This document shows, piece after piece, positions 35,990 through 47,240 of a stretch of DNA of 64,000 nt. The position numbers and the translations under genes are program-made. The notes below the pieces were generated by a model. That model did not search any database. It was not told where the DNA came from and saw only the letters and a program-made list of their open reading frames with translations. Positions within the stretch are counted from its first letter, which is position 1, and every line of letters begins with the position of its first letter. The stretch is from Gnetum montanum (Eukaryota > Streptophyta > Gnetopsida > Gnetales > Gnetaceae), in contig MNCI01038330.1 of assembly GCA_015680685.1 (NCBI GenBank), positions 235,025 to 299,024 on the forward strand. The letters run 5' to 3'.

Positions 35990-36420
35990 TGGAATGAGGC
36001 ATAGAGTGGGTTTTTATGCTTAGATTGATCCTTACATTTTTTCTCTTAGAAAGGCTCTTTGTAGTCCATCCCTGTATCACTACTCATGTTATGGATGAGG
36101 TTGTCTAGCATCCATTGATTGTCTTTTGTTAGTGGGATAAAGTCAAAATCAAAAGGGAACCATTCCCTTCCATTGCGATGGATAATTTCATAACTATGTT
36201 TGGCATCCATTTCTTGATAGTCCAAAGGCAAACCTATCTAGATATTTACACAAACAAAGTTATATTGGTCATCATTAATCACCATGACCTTAGGAGGCAA
36301 GTTGCACTACTGGAGGGATTGCCCCTAAGCTAGGAGAGGGCCCCCAAACAAAGGAAGGTCAACCAAGACTTCCTGATGAGTGGGCCATATGACAGCTGCA
36401 CTCAAAGTTGAGGTTAAAGG
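35990..36420 (-). pseudogene. gag N-terminus of A
   Basis: Minus-strand reading contains NDDQYNFVCVNI, then LPLDYQEMDAKHSYEIIHRN and FDFIPLTKDNQ. It aligns with the F gag start (HEKYNFICVKIQAGLAVDQ, YKLFHRGGHKF, YDIIPLPK). One stop falls between the two blocks. Cut on its 3' side by the insertion of B; the gag core is not found on the other side of B. Upstream (36,421-36,800) is the untranslated leader with loosely repeated aatggctaagt words. Confidence 0.75.
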
Positions 36421-36801
36421 CAGCTCAAGGTTCATGATTCAAAGGAGAAGTGCCAAAGGTTGCTTATGCAAAGAAAATAAGAAAAATGGCTAAGTGCTAA
36501 AATGTATAAAAATGGCTAAGTCTCAATATGTAGGAAGATAACTAATTTTGAAATGCACAAAAAATGACTAAGTGTATGTGCACTAAAAAAAAACTAACTC
36601 TAGGACCATGCTGGAGCTAGCTACACTCGTTATGCTAGAACTAGGTATGCTCTATGAAAGACCTAGAATTTGGGTAAGCATGCACCGATGTTGTTTGGTA
36701 GGGTTACATGGAAATCGATGATGGGGTCCAATTTACACCAATGATGTAGAGAGCATGCAAGATAATAACCAAGGGATTTGGCCAAAGAAGGAAATTGCGA
36801 A

Positions 36802-36820
36802 GGCCCTCCTTCTAGTGCCA
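36802..36820 (-). other. Primer-binding site of A
   Basis: Minus strand TGGCACTAGAAGGAGGGCC, six bases from the LTR. The least decayed of the three Tat-family sites in the window. Confidence 0.85.
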
Positions 36821-36826
36821 AAAAAC

Positions 36827-38480
36827 TATAGTAACCAAAAATGTCAAAGGCTAGAATGGAACATCGAGAGGTCCATAGTCACACAATCTTGACCTTGCTT
36901 CTGCACAAGGACCTATTGGAAACAAAGGTAGGGTGTCCAAAATGGTCTTGCCAATCGAATTAGGACTTACAGGTGTTATGAAAAAATGAGATGTTAGGGG
37001 CTTTGCATAGTTTTTTGTGATGTTTGTGATGCCCATGAGTGTGAGGGTAGTCGAGGTTTTGGATGTAAAAATGAAGGTGCAAACATGGGAATGCATGCAA
37101 AACAACAAAAATGCATGTAGAATGCTAAAATGATAGATAAAGATGTAAAAACATGCACAAAATGTTAGTGAGGAAGCAACATTGTCCCAAATGGGAAAAC
37201 CATAGTCAATTGCAAAGGAATGTTTAGGAGGTATGTGATGTACAACAAGTGTAGTAGGCAAGCATAATCATAGTCTATGTTTGGCTATGAAGGACTGATG
37301 TCCACTGTGGAGTTTGAGCTTGCTAAGTTAGCTATCAAGGTGTCTTGCAAGCTATGATGGGCTACAATGTGCTAGACAATGTATGATGGTGCCATGGTAT
37401 TTGAAAGTTTGTTAAAATGCCAAGTGCACTAAGGTGCTAGGGTGCTTAAGATGCAATTTTGCTAGTCAAATGCTTCAAAATACCAACCCCTAAAATGTGA
37501 TGCACTAAGATATTTATAGGACTAGGGTTAGTGTGAATTGTGGATTGGGTGCCATGTGGCATAGGGGTAGTTAGTACTATGCTAACCCCTAACTATGCTC
37601 CCACTAAAGTGAGATGGTGTTCTCCAATAGACCCTATGAGACTACCAAATTGTGACTACATTGCCAAACTATCATTATGAATGCCAAATAGACCGGAAAG
37701 TACCTACAAACAATGCCAAATAGTGCATGCTTGGACACTATGCTTAAAGAATATGCTACCCACTCTCAAGTGGTGTCAAGCATAGGTATAATTTGGGAGN
37801 GGGGGGGGGGGGGGCATTGTAAAAAGGACAAAACTTGCTAATCCTACTTGCCAAGAAAATGTTGGAGCTGAGATACTAACTAGAGCTAAGTTCTAGAGGC
37901 TTCCGGAGGTAGTTCTACATGGCTATGCTAGCTATGCTCTGGAGCATAGCCCAAGGAGTTAGGAAAATTTTGCAAAGTGTGTTCCAATGCTAGCTATGAT
38001 CTAGAGCATAGTCCCTACAAGGATAGCGTATCCCTAACACTTAGGAAAATCTGTTGAAAATGATGCCCTCATGCAAGCTATGCTAGGTATGCTCTGGAGC
38101 ATAGCAGGGAGTGTGTCCCCAGAAGTTAGAACATCCATCAAATAGCTTCTTTCGTCCCATACATGCTCAGTAGCCTATGGCTTGAAACTTTCAAAAAATT
38201 ATAAAACTAATCATTCCAAGTCTGAATATGCTAGCTACACTCTATAGTGTAGCCCCACTAGTGGGAGCATAGTCAAGACACTTAGAGAAATCTACAACTG
38301 CTATTGACACATAGAAGAAATTTTGCAAATCTAGACTCAACACCAACTACATTGACTATGCTCTAGAGTGTAGTACTAGTAGTGGGAGTGTAGTCTCAAC
38401 ACTTTGAAAAATTGCCAAGTTTGGACACTCAGCCAAATTTGCAGTTGAGATCTAGAAGCTTCAAATATGGTGGTGTCTCA
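36827..38480 (-). repeat. 5' LTR of A
   Basis: About 1,654 bp partner of 19,861-21,504, followed by target duplication atagt. TATA at 37,509-37,519; palindromic U3 repeats at 37,920-38,400. An N plus 14 G at 37,800-37,814 has no counterpart in the other LTR and is most likely an assembly artefact. Confidence 0.9.
37509..37519 (-). promoter_or_regulatory. TATA box of A 5' LTR
   Basis: Minus-strand CTATAAATATC, the same box as in the 3' LTR. Confidence 0.65.
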
Positions 38481-38485
38481 ATAGT

Positions 38486-41230
38486 TACGAGGGGACTTTA
38501 ATGAATATGCCACTAGTTTTAACCTTATATACAAAAATTTTAAGGATGATGGGAAAAGAGTATGGATCAAACCCTTGTAGATTAGAACCTCCACTCCACT
38601 GAATAAAATTAAAGGTGAACATATAGCTTTTAGTCTTTTATGGCTCTAAGTATTTTATTACCTTTCTTGATTTTTTGAAACTACTCATATTAATTCTAAC
38701 CTTTGGTTATTCCTTTGTAGGACCTTCCACCTTGGTTGATGTCACTATATCACTTTCATGTTCATGTTATGAGGATACACTCATCCTAAATCTTGGGGAT
38801 GTGACATCCACATAGGAGTGACTAAAGGGATAGGTGTCTAGATATGTTCAAACAAACATCTAGTCTGTAGGTTTGCTCAATGTATTTATGGCACCTATTC
38901 CATCCATTCCTGCTATGAAGATGCTACATGTCATTGACTCTTTTTATAAGGAGGTTGATCATTTTACCACCATCATCCAAGGTGTTAAGATGAACATAGA
39001 TGTAGGTTCTGGTCTCTTTTGTAATTTTTATGGTATCCTTGCTAATGGGGCAAAGGTTTCCATTAGAATGGTAAGGGAATCATGCCATTGCAAAGAAGTT
39101 CTAGAGTGGCTTGGTGCCAACATGGGCCACTCTAGAATTTTGATGGATAGCTTCACAAATCCTAATGAAAAGGAATCATAACCTTTTTTTAGGTCTTCTC
39201 CATTCCCAGAATTGTTATCACAAAATAAGGTAATCAACCTAGCATAGTGGTGGACCTTTAACAAGGTCTTAATGGACTGCATCAAATTTGATTGGGTGAC
39301 TACTTTCGCTACTAGGCTTAGAGAGGAGATCCTTAGACTCTATGTTGACACCTTTATGAAAATCCATATGCACTTTGAATTTTTTTTAGGTTATCTAAAG
39401 ATATTTATGAAGTTTCTAGTGGTGTATAGGAATGGACGATGAATTTCCAAAGACACAAGCCAATTTTCTAGGCCTTGGATAAAGCACATTTATCCAACAA
39501 TGTAGGCCTAGAACCCACCAACGGAGATGGATAAAACACTACACATTACCACTAGGAATCTTGATGTTAGGCAGTATGAGTGTCCTAATAGTACTGATGA
39601 TGATGAGCCACTCTCATTTCCTGATGGTTTCTAGAATGCCAAACAATGTTGCATGGAGGCCAAAGGGGCAGCTAGAGAGAAACATAAAAGGCCCATGGAG
39701 GAGGCACCCCTAGCATCAGATCAACCTACACCAAAAAATATTAAGCCATCATAGTAGGCAATTGTAGGTATGCTATATTTAAATTTGACTATTTCATGTT
39801 CTAAAGTTTATGGCTATTTTATGGTTTCATGTGTTAATAAATTTTTCATGTGCTATGATAGTAGATAAGCATTAGGCTATGGTAGCCCAAGCTACTATGA
39901 AGGTAGAACAAAGGCCTAAAGAAGAGGCACTCCAAAAGAAACCTATGGTTGAAGGACTTGCTGATGCAAATATAGATGATTTAGATTCCTTTATTTGTGA
40001 GGTAGTCCTAGGTGCCTCTTCCATCATTATCCTAAAGGAGGAGGAGGAGAAGGTAGGTATGCCTATGCCTTACTACCTTTTTTATATCTTAGTGGTTATC
40101 TTTGGCTACCATCCTAACCTTTCGATGATTGTTATTCTTAAAGTAGTTCTTGAGCCACCAATGCAAGTTCCCATCCCTATGTTTCATGTGAAACCATGAG
40201 TAGAGACTTGAAACAAAGTGGATTTCTTATGAGGAATGGCTAAGGATATCATTGATCAGTTACATTAGGTTTCACCTAAGATAGGTAAAGATTTTGTTTT
40301 ATGTGCTTCAATCATGGGCTTTACTTGCATTATGGCTATTTATGATTGTTTTTTATGGTTGCATTTTATGTTTGTGTAGTACCATCCATGGAGTGGGACC
40401 CCAACAAAGACATGGTGGTAAAATCCTTACCTAGACTTCCCTTTAATATGTCTAGTATATCCTTGAAGATATATGAGACTGCCATTAATTTAGCAATGTC
40501 ATGCACAAAATCTTCATGAGAGATAGAGAGGTTGAATGAATCCCTATGAGAGGAATTTATGTCCTTGAAGGAAAAGACAGGCAAGAGGATACTATTAGAG
40601 ATCTCTAAGATTGTAAGACCTTTGTGAAAGCCAAAGTGGCTAACGTAGGGGAGTTACAAACTAAGGAGATCACATGGGCCCACTACTCGCATGCCGTTTA
40701 GGATAAAGTGGCAATTCTATAGGAGATGGTAGAACAATGTATGTAGATGGATCTCATCTCTCAAAAGGTTAAGGACTGAAAAGATCACTATGCTTGGGTT
40801 TTGGAGTGAGGTAAGACACAAAAGGCCCACAACCATCAGCATAAGGTTAATCATGGGGCTTACCTAAAGTGGCTTAAAGAAGAGTAGATTGAACAAAATA
40901 AGAGAAAGTTGTTCATTTAGGTAATTTAGGTAGAGAATGCTTATCAACTTTTTCAAAGTAATCTAAAGGTGGAACAATCCCATACTCTTCAAGTTACCAC
41001 TATTGCAAGTGAGACTGCTATAGCTACTATTACTCATGAGCCTCCTACTTGGACTCTTGTAGATAGGATTGATATTCTTTCTGGCATTGATCTTGGGGAT
41101 GTTGACTAGTTCAGCATGAATGAGGACTAGATCGTCCATCATTTAAAGAAAGGCCTTTTCCATCTATTCCCAAAAGTAATGGAGCTAGACTCTCCATAGG
41201 TTTAATATATTTTATGTTTTAGTCTTTGTT
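38486..41230 (+). pseudogene. Unknown protein remnant antisense to C, 3' part
   Basis: Continues the plus-strand reading broken by A: GDFNEYATSF, NLIYKNFKDDGKRVWIKPL. Then an open stretch (38,873-39,181) with KMLHVIDSFYKEVDHF and EVLEWLGANMGHSRIL, an acidic block NSTDDDEPLSFPDGF near 39,590, a Lys/Glu-rich stretch (39,879-39,985), and near 40,700-40,960 a coiled-coil-like segment with MVEQCM, LISQKVKD and KWLKEE. At least ten stops, mostly TAG, interrupt it; many would be CAG or TGG if restored. A cctttgtag before GACCTTCC (38,730) looks like a 3' splice site. Taken with 19,200-19,860 it describes a protein of several hundred residues. I recognise no domain. Confidence 0.5.
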
Positions 41231-41270
41231 TTATGTCATGATTTTAGCTATGGATTACTAACTAGCTATA

Positions 41271-41354
41271 NNNNNNNNNNNNNNNNNNNNNNNNNNNNNN
41301 NNNNNNNNNNNNNNNNNNNNNNNNNNNNNNNNNNNNNNNNNNNNNNNNNNNNNN
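41271..41354. other. Assembly gap (84 N)
   Basis: Run of N inside the non-coding part of C. Confidence 0.99.
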
Positions 41355-41930
41355 GTAAACATTGTAAATGTTGAAAATGGCTATATTGATGTTTTTGGTT
41401 ATAACATTTAATGGCTAATCAATAAAAAGAAATGTCATAATAGACAAGATGTTTGTTATTTTTAGGTCATCATGGATACAAGCTATATTATGTGATCACG
41501 GCCACATTGCTAGTTTAAGGCCATGGTAGGCCATAGTACCAGTTTGATGTCTTAGTAGATGTAGCACCAATTTAAGGTCATAGTGGATCATGTGCCAGTT
41601 TAAGGTTAGAACAAACCATATATGAAAGAGACTCTTTTTCAATGTTTAAAAAATAAGTAAAAATAAAGCAAGGTTGTAACAAATAGATAATAATGCAAAT
41701 AAACTTAGGCTACATGCATAGACTATGTGCATAAAATAACAAAGATATAATAAAATGCAAAAGAAAAATAAGGTTATTTGGTTATCTATGCATTTGGTCA
41801 TAGGGGCATGGGAAGGTTAAGGTGAACTTCACTTGTGTAGATTCTTCCTAATATTTGCAAGATTAGTGAGTGAGTAAGGCCTACCTACACAAGCTTATAT
41901 TCAATATCTTCTTTACTTACAATGCTAAAA
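41355..41930. repeat. Minisatellite-bearing spacer of C, downstream of protease
   Basis: Units such as tgctagtttaaggccatggtaggccat and caatttaaggtcatagtggatcatg occur at 41,500-41,610, the same family as in A. The rest is A-rich with no coding signal. Confidence 0.6.
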
Positions 41931-41939
41931 GGGAGTTCA

Positions 41940-42743
41940 TCCCATAATGTATCACATTACCTATAATTTTCATCATTGGTTGTCTTGTATTTTTGCTCTT
42001 CATGGTTGGGAGATTCTTCTTGAAGACCCACTTTGGACTTCTATTCTATGTCTACACTGTTGATAGCTAGGGGAACTACATTATCACCATGAATGATAAT
42101 TTCACCTCCCTCATAATAAGGATGAATTTCTGGATGGATGGACAATGACATAGCTTATAACTAGGCTAACCAAGGTCTCCCCAAGATTAGGTGGAATCCT
42201 AGTATCTCTTCCACCACTAAGAAGTTAGTAGCTATAGGAAATTATTCTCTAGCTACAAAATCTTAGGAGATAGACCCCTTGACAGAAACTCTTGACTCAT
42301 TGAAGGACTTAAGAACTATGATAGTTGTAGGTTGTGGTTGCTCAGGTAAGCCCAAGTGTTCAACAATAATGCATGGGATGACATTAGTTGTAGATGTATA
42401 ATCAACAAGCACTTGATGCATTTAAATTGTCCTATGTATATGGTTATGAATAAAGGGACTATGGTTACTTTGCAATTCTAGGGGTTAACCGTAATTTCAG
42501 TATTGTGAAATGTTAAGAATTTTGACTTATCCTCCTTGGGTAAACAAGTGAACATCACTACATGAATGGCTTTCTCATTAGCAGGAATATCCTTACTAAT
42601 GAGTATGGAGGTCAACATTTTAACTAGCACATCATGATTTGTGGTGGAAACCATGATCAGGTCATACAAGATTAGGGTTTATTTTTTCTACTTGAGCAAT
42701 TACCTAACTTGGTCCATTTTACTAAGGAAGGTTTTGTCATTGG
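41940..42743 (-). pseudogene. Protease region of C
   Basis: Minus strand starts MANDKTFLSKMDQV, then YDLIMVS, HDVLVKMLTSILISKDIPAN and FHNTEITVNP. After a TAG it continues with MHQVLVDYTSTTNVIP and, near 42,192-42,168, LILGRPWLA. The Leu-rich pre-protease block followed by LVDxxSxxNV and ILGRPWL is typical of Tat-type aspartic proteases. The catalytic box reads D-Y-T instead of D-N/S-G, so it is inactive. The same pre-protease block is present in F (48,410-48,530). The upstream part of the coding lies on the other side of F, at 51,323. Confidence 0.82.
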
Positions 42744-42964
42744 CCATGTGAAACACCACAAAATTCTGAGCGTAGTACTTCTCCAACAAGAGTCGAGCTA
42801 AGTCATGATGCTCCTCAACATGATTGAAGCTTGAGGGCCCCACAGACAGCTTCAAGTAGAGTCAAACTCAACCAAAAATGGTTCCCTAGGACCCGTAGAC
42901 GACCATGGTGACATCTGGCATCAAACATGGTAACTTCAGAGCTCAAGATACTTGGTTCTCCCTA

Positions 42965-43150
42965 AGTATGCAGTATGTAGTGTACATGCCCATTGTACAC
43001 GCCCAGCATGCACACCTCACATGTACGCCCAGCGTACATGCCCAGCATGCACGCCTCACATGTACGCCCAGCGTACATGCCTAGCATATACTCCCAGCAT
43101 ACATGCCCAGTGTGCACGCCTCACATGCACACTCAACAAGTATGATTGAC
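42965..43150. repeat. Short tandem repeats in U3 of F
   Basis: Alternating decamers of the type catgcccagc and gtacgcccagc, with a ~38-bp higher period (cacgcctcacatgtacgccc). Also present, shorter, at 50,010-50,140 in the 3' LTR. Confidence 0.75.
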
Positions 43151-43758
43151 GTGTATGCCTAGCATGCGATCCCAAAGACAGCATGGAAATGAGACTTTAG
43201 AGAAAGATTTTGTACAAGGCATCAACTCACAGGAACAGAGCAATTATCAAGTGTCATCATGGACTCCAGAAAGTTGAATTTTGATCTCAACATTATGCAC
43301 TTTGGAGTTCATACGCTGAGCATGTACATCCTATATGCCCAGCATATACGAATAGCATGCATGCCAAATGTACACACCTAGCGTGTACGAACATTGTGTA
43401 CGCCCAGCGTCTATGCCCAGTATGTGCAATGTGTATGCCTAGTGTGTAGCATAACGTATACCAATCAAAGCTCTCTAGAACCACGTTAGATCAAGGCCAA
43501 CTAAGCTGAACATCCACAGGAAGCATTCTCGTGACATCCAAATTCAAATATGATGATCGAATTACTTATTCTTTTTAGTCAAGTCTGTACTCTGAGTTCA
43601 CATGCCCATAATGTATATGCTGGCATGCAACACACTGTACACTTGTAAAATTTCACTCTTTCGCACTCGGTCAACGTGCCACATGTCACCCGACCTGAGA
43701 GTCAAGCACTCCACAGCCAATCATCCCCTCTTAGATCTGATTCTAACATTTAAACTCA

Positions 43759-43766
43759 TATAAAAA
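43759..43766 (+). promoter_or_regulatory. TATA box of F 5' LTR
   Basis: TATAAAAA within ctcatataaaaaccc, conserved at 50,732-50,739 in the 3' LTR. Confidence 0.7.
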
Positions 43767-44350
43767 CCCATATTTTTGACCAGATCAGGGTTCAAAAAAC
43801 TGAAAGATCGGACCAAAAAAAACTTGGGGCAATCCACACACAGAGAAGATGTAGAGACATTAATCCTACATGCTGGACTTCCATCCTGCATGCTAAGCAT
43901 ACAGCCTTTACACTATGCTTGCAGCCGAATCTAGCAAACAATCATACCCCTGCATCCACCAGAGTCTTCTTTCCACCTTATGTCAGATTCATAATTGCAT
44001 TAGACTGGTGCATTGTAACTTTCCTTTTTACAATAATATTGTCACATTGCTTTTGCTAAGATTTGTTATATTTTTTCGTTTGTTATTGTATGCTTATTGT
44101 TTACATTCCTATACATTTAAATTCCATTTTACATTAGTTACATCGTTCATGTATAACCCAGTGTACAATATATCTGTGTACGTTTAGGGAAATCCTTGTT
44201 TGATCTGCTTGCAGACCACTCAAGGTACTCTACCTCTGTTAATTCTGGCTTGCCCTCAAGCGAACGTAGGGTCTTCTGTGCTTGTCCGGGGATCTACTCG
44301 TTTCTGTTTCATTCCATCCGAAGACCAACAATTTTGAACAGTACAGAAAA

Positions 44351-44369
44351 TGACACTAGAAGGAGGACC
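44351..44369 (+). other. Primer-binding site of F
   Basis: TGACACTAGAAGGAGGACC, five bases after the LTR. It differs from the A site at two positions, both G-to-A or C-to-T type. Confidence 0.8.
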
Positions 44370-44485
44370 AAACTGTTTAAAATTACTTTGATCTCATACC
44401 CTAGTCTTCCCAGATTCACATCGCATCGACACCAAACTTGGTTCTAAAATTTCTGGATCTATACCCTGTTCTATAGAATTCCCAG

Positions 44486-45090
44486 TGTCTACATGCTGCT
44501 CAGCCTACTTGTACGTTGTACACTATGGACCCTGTCTACACGCTACCCAACCTACCTATACACTATACACTGTAGACCCTGTCTACACGCTGCTTAGCCT
44601 ACCCATACGCTGTACACTGTAGACCCTGTCTACACACTGCTTAGTCTACGCTATAAATTGTAGACCTTGTCTACATGCTGCTGAGCCTACCTATATGCTG
44701 TACGTTGTAGACCCTATCTACACGCTGGTTAGCTTACCTGTATGTTGTACACTATAGACCTTGTCTACACACTGCTCAGCCTACCCGTATGCTATACGTT
44801 GTAGATCCTGTCTACATGCTGCTCAGCCTACCTATACGTTGTATGCTATAGACCTTGTCTACACGCTACATAGCCTATCCATACATTGTATGCTATAGAT
44901 CCTATCTACACACTGTTAAGTCTATGCTGTATGCTGTAGGCCCTATCTACACGCTGCACAATCTACGCTATATACTGTAGGCCCTGTCTACATGCTACTC
45001 AGCCTACTTGTACGTTGTATGCTGTAGACCCTGTCTACACGCTGCACAGCCTACTTGTATGCTATACGCTGTCTCCGTACGTTGGTCCCT
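44486..45090. repeat. 47-bp tandem repeat in leader of F (13 copies)
   Basis: Thirteen units starting (g/a)tctaca(c/t)gctg at about 44,488, 44,534, 44,581, 44,628, 44,669, 44,716, 44,763, 44,811, 44,858, 44,905, 44,947, 44,987 and 45,033. Most are 46-48 bp; three are 40-42 bp because they lack the cctaccc segment. Lies between primer-binding site and gag. Confidence 0.92.
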
Positions 45091-45265
45091 GAAGCCTATA
45101 TGTTGAGATCTAGTCTATACGTTATATGCTACGAACTTAGGTCTATGCTCTGATAAGTATACCAGTTTCATATCCCTTCCACCGTGTTATATTCACAACC
45201 TTTTCATCATAAACACTACGAACCCCAATGCTTCAACCAAGCCCATCACAGATGTCGTAGGCCCC

Positions 45266-47240
45266 ATGGCTGTTCAAAAACCCGTAGTACAACCCACAGT
45301 AGGGCCTTTCTGGTCTCTCAGACTAAAAGGGAGGAACCCTTCATTTAACATTATAATCCATGAGAAATACAATTTCATATGCGTAAAAATACAAGCCGGC
45401 CTAGCCGTGGATCAAACCGAAATGGAGGTTAAGAGACAATACAAACTATTTCATAGGGGAGGACATAAGTTCATCCCTTCCCCATATGATATCATTCCTC
45501 TCCCAAAGCACTACTCTGAGCTCATCTCATAGATCCTCCTACTAAAGAGTCAGTCTCTGGACCAATCTGTGGCAAATCCTCAATTGAAAGAGGAGGATGA
45601 CTTTGCAGCTCAGTCCGAGCAAGAAGATTTGTACCATACCCTTAGCCCACAAACCTATGCAAACCCATTGTTTCACCCATTCACAGGGGAAGCTATGTCC
45701 CTCCAGCCATTTAAAATCACCCAAGCATAGATACCTCAACAGGAACCATCCACGCTTATCCCTAATCCTCCTATAACTGATACAGAACTGAACACACTTC
45801 CCCTTTCTATTCCCCCCATTGCAACAGTATTCCCATTTTTGCAAATACCACCTCCTCAAAATAATGTAGGAGTAACTTTCTCACCTAGAGTGATTGGGCT
45901 TCTGCATGTGATACCAGCTTCTACATCCGCTCATTATATACTGCAGATCCAAACCCAAGGAGCCCCTTTCACCATTGTAACTCAACAAGTTCAGAGTATC
46001 CCTACACAAAGCATGACTAGGCAATGGGTTGTGATTGGTGCTCAACCACATCAACCCCCTCACTATAACATACTGCCTCACATAATTCTACCTGCTAACA
46101 TCCCTCAAGTACAACCACAACAACAACAACCATTCCTTACCTACAATGTATCGTCCCTCGTACCATCCACCATGAATATTCCGCAAGCGCAACCTCCAAC
46201 CACACAACTTTCTTCCTTCTAGCCCACTGTCCAACAATCTAACCTGTATACTGTACAACATCATCAACCTACTATCTCACCTAGTGCTCAAGACTAGGCT
46301 GATGCCAAAAAGCTAATGTAGGAACTAATTGATGAGGTCAAACGTCTCAAAACAAGCACTGACGGAGAGCTTAAGGTAGTGGACTTCTATCACGATGACC
46401 CTATCAGTTGTTCGGTTCCACCTCTAACACTACCTAAGGGTGTTTCCTTACCCATGCTGACTAAATACAATGGGGAGACAGACCCCAATGCTCACCTTAT
46501 AACGTTTAGATTAGAATGTGTGCTACTTTAGGCATGGCCGCATGCCATTCTACGAGTGTTCCTCATGTTCCTCATAGGGAGAGCACTTGATTGGTATCAG
46601 GACTTGCCCCAAAACTCAATATCTCCTCTAGAAGATTTGTTAGACCAATTCCTTACCAGGTTCAAATATAACTTGAAGCCTGAAACAAGACTTGATAGCC
46701 TCATATAGGTCAAGCAAGCACTGCTTGAACCTATCCAAAAATTTATTCAATGGTGGAGTGCTGCCCTCAACGAGCTCCACGAGCCAATCGTGGAGACGTA
46801 TCTTCTCACCATCCTAAAAGGGACTGTCAATGATTTTGTCAAGTCCAAATTATATTACCTCAATGCATGCACTCTTAGTCAAGCATTTGTATAGATCAAG
46901 AACATAGAGGAGGTAGCCCAAAATAGCCATGACCCTACATATTCGGCCTTTAAAAACCAACATAATAAGAAAGACAAAGAAAAGGCTAAAAAAACTATAG
47001 TAGTAGTAGTGGAAACACAATAAGCGAATGTGAGACAACAAAGAAAACTACGTTCTACCCCTACTAATTACGCTAGACTTGCTCCTGTGTAGGCACCCGA
47101 GTCATCCACATCACAAAATCCTACACCGAGCCATGCGAGAAACTTCGAGAGGAGGGACCCCTCTTAATACACACCGTTGCCCATGAAACCCTTGCAATTA
47201 TTCGACCACAACAATCCAAAGATATGATCAATTCTATCAA
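45266..47240 (+). pseudogene. gag of F
   Basis: One reading frame from ATG 45,266 with 11 stops (9 TAG, 2 TAA) and no frameshift until about 47,200. Order: N-terminal KYNFICVKIQAGLAV and FHRGGHKFIP; a long Pro/Gln/Thr-rich linker (45,540-46,290); LIDEVKRLK; VVDFYHDDP, LTKYNGETDPNAHLITF; the capsid core with GRALDWYQDLPQNSISPLED, LDQFLTRFKYNL and IQKFIQWWSAALNEL. This is a Retrotrans_gag family capsid. The upstream ATG at 45,228 is in another frame, so 45,266 is the better start. Most TAG codons fall where Gln (CAG) is expected. It would form the particle; this copy is dead. Confidence 0.9.

Larger units (their letters stand above)
19856..38485 (-). mobile_element. Element A: Tat-type Ty3/gypsy retrotransposon with both LTRs and target duplication
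   Basis: LTRs at 19,861-21,504 and 36,827-38,480 are flanked by an identical 5-bp duplication, atagt (19,856-19,860 and 38,481-38,485). Primer-binding site next to the right LTR and polypurine tract next to the left LTR fix the minus orientation. Inside, minus-strand order is gag N-terminus (36.4-36.0 kb), the B insertion, an antisense unknown coding block (29.98-28.95 kb), minisatellite, pol (27.0-23.5 kb), minisatellite, 3' untranslated region, polypurine tract. Most of gag and the protease are missing, either lost or within the 29,985 gap. A sits inside the antisense coding remnant of C. Confidence 0.92.
42749..44345 (+). repeat. 5' LTR of F
   Basis: About 1,597 bp, near-identical in layout to 49,774-51,317. 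U3 has a block rich in tacatgcccagc / cacgcctcacatg words (42,965-43,140) and a second near 43,330-43,440. TATA at 43,759-43,766. Confidence 0.93.

Noticed and set aside
42952-43149. Regular spaced repeats (43 kb, 44.5-45.1 kb, 50 kb) considered as a CRISPR-like array
   Set aside because: No unique spacers of constant length; plant nuclear DNA; they are tandem repeats in U3 and leader of element F.
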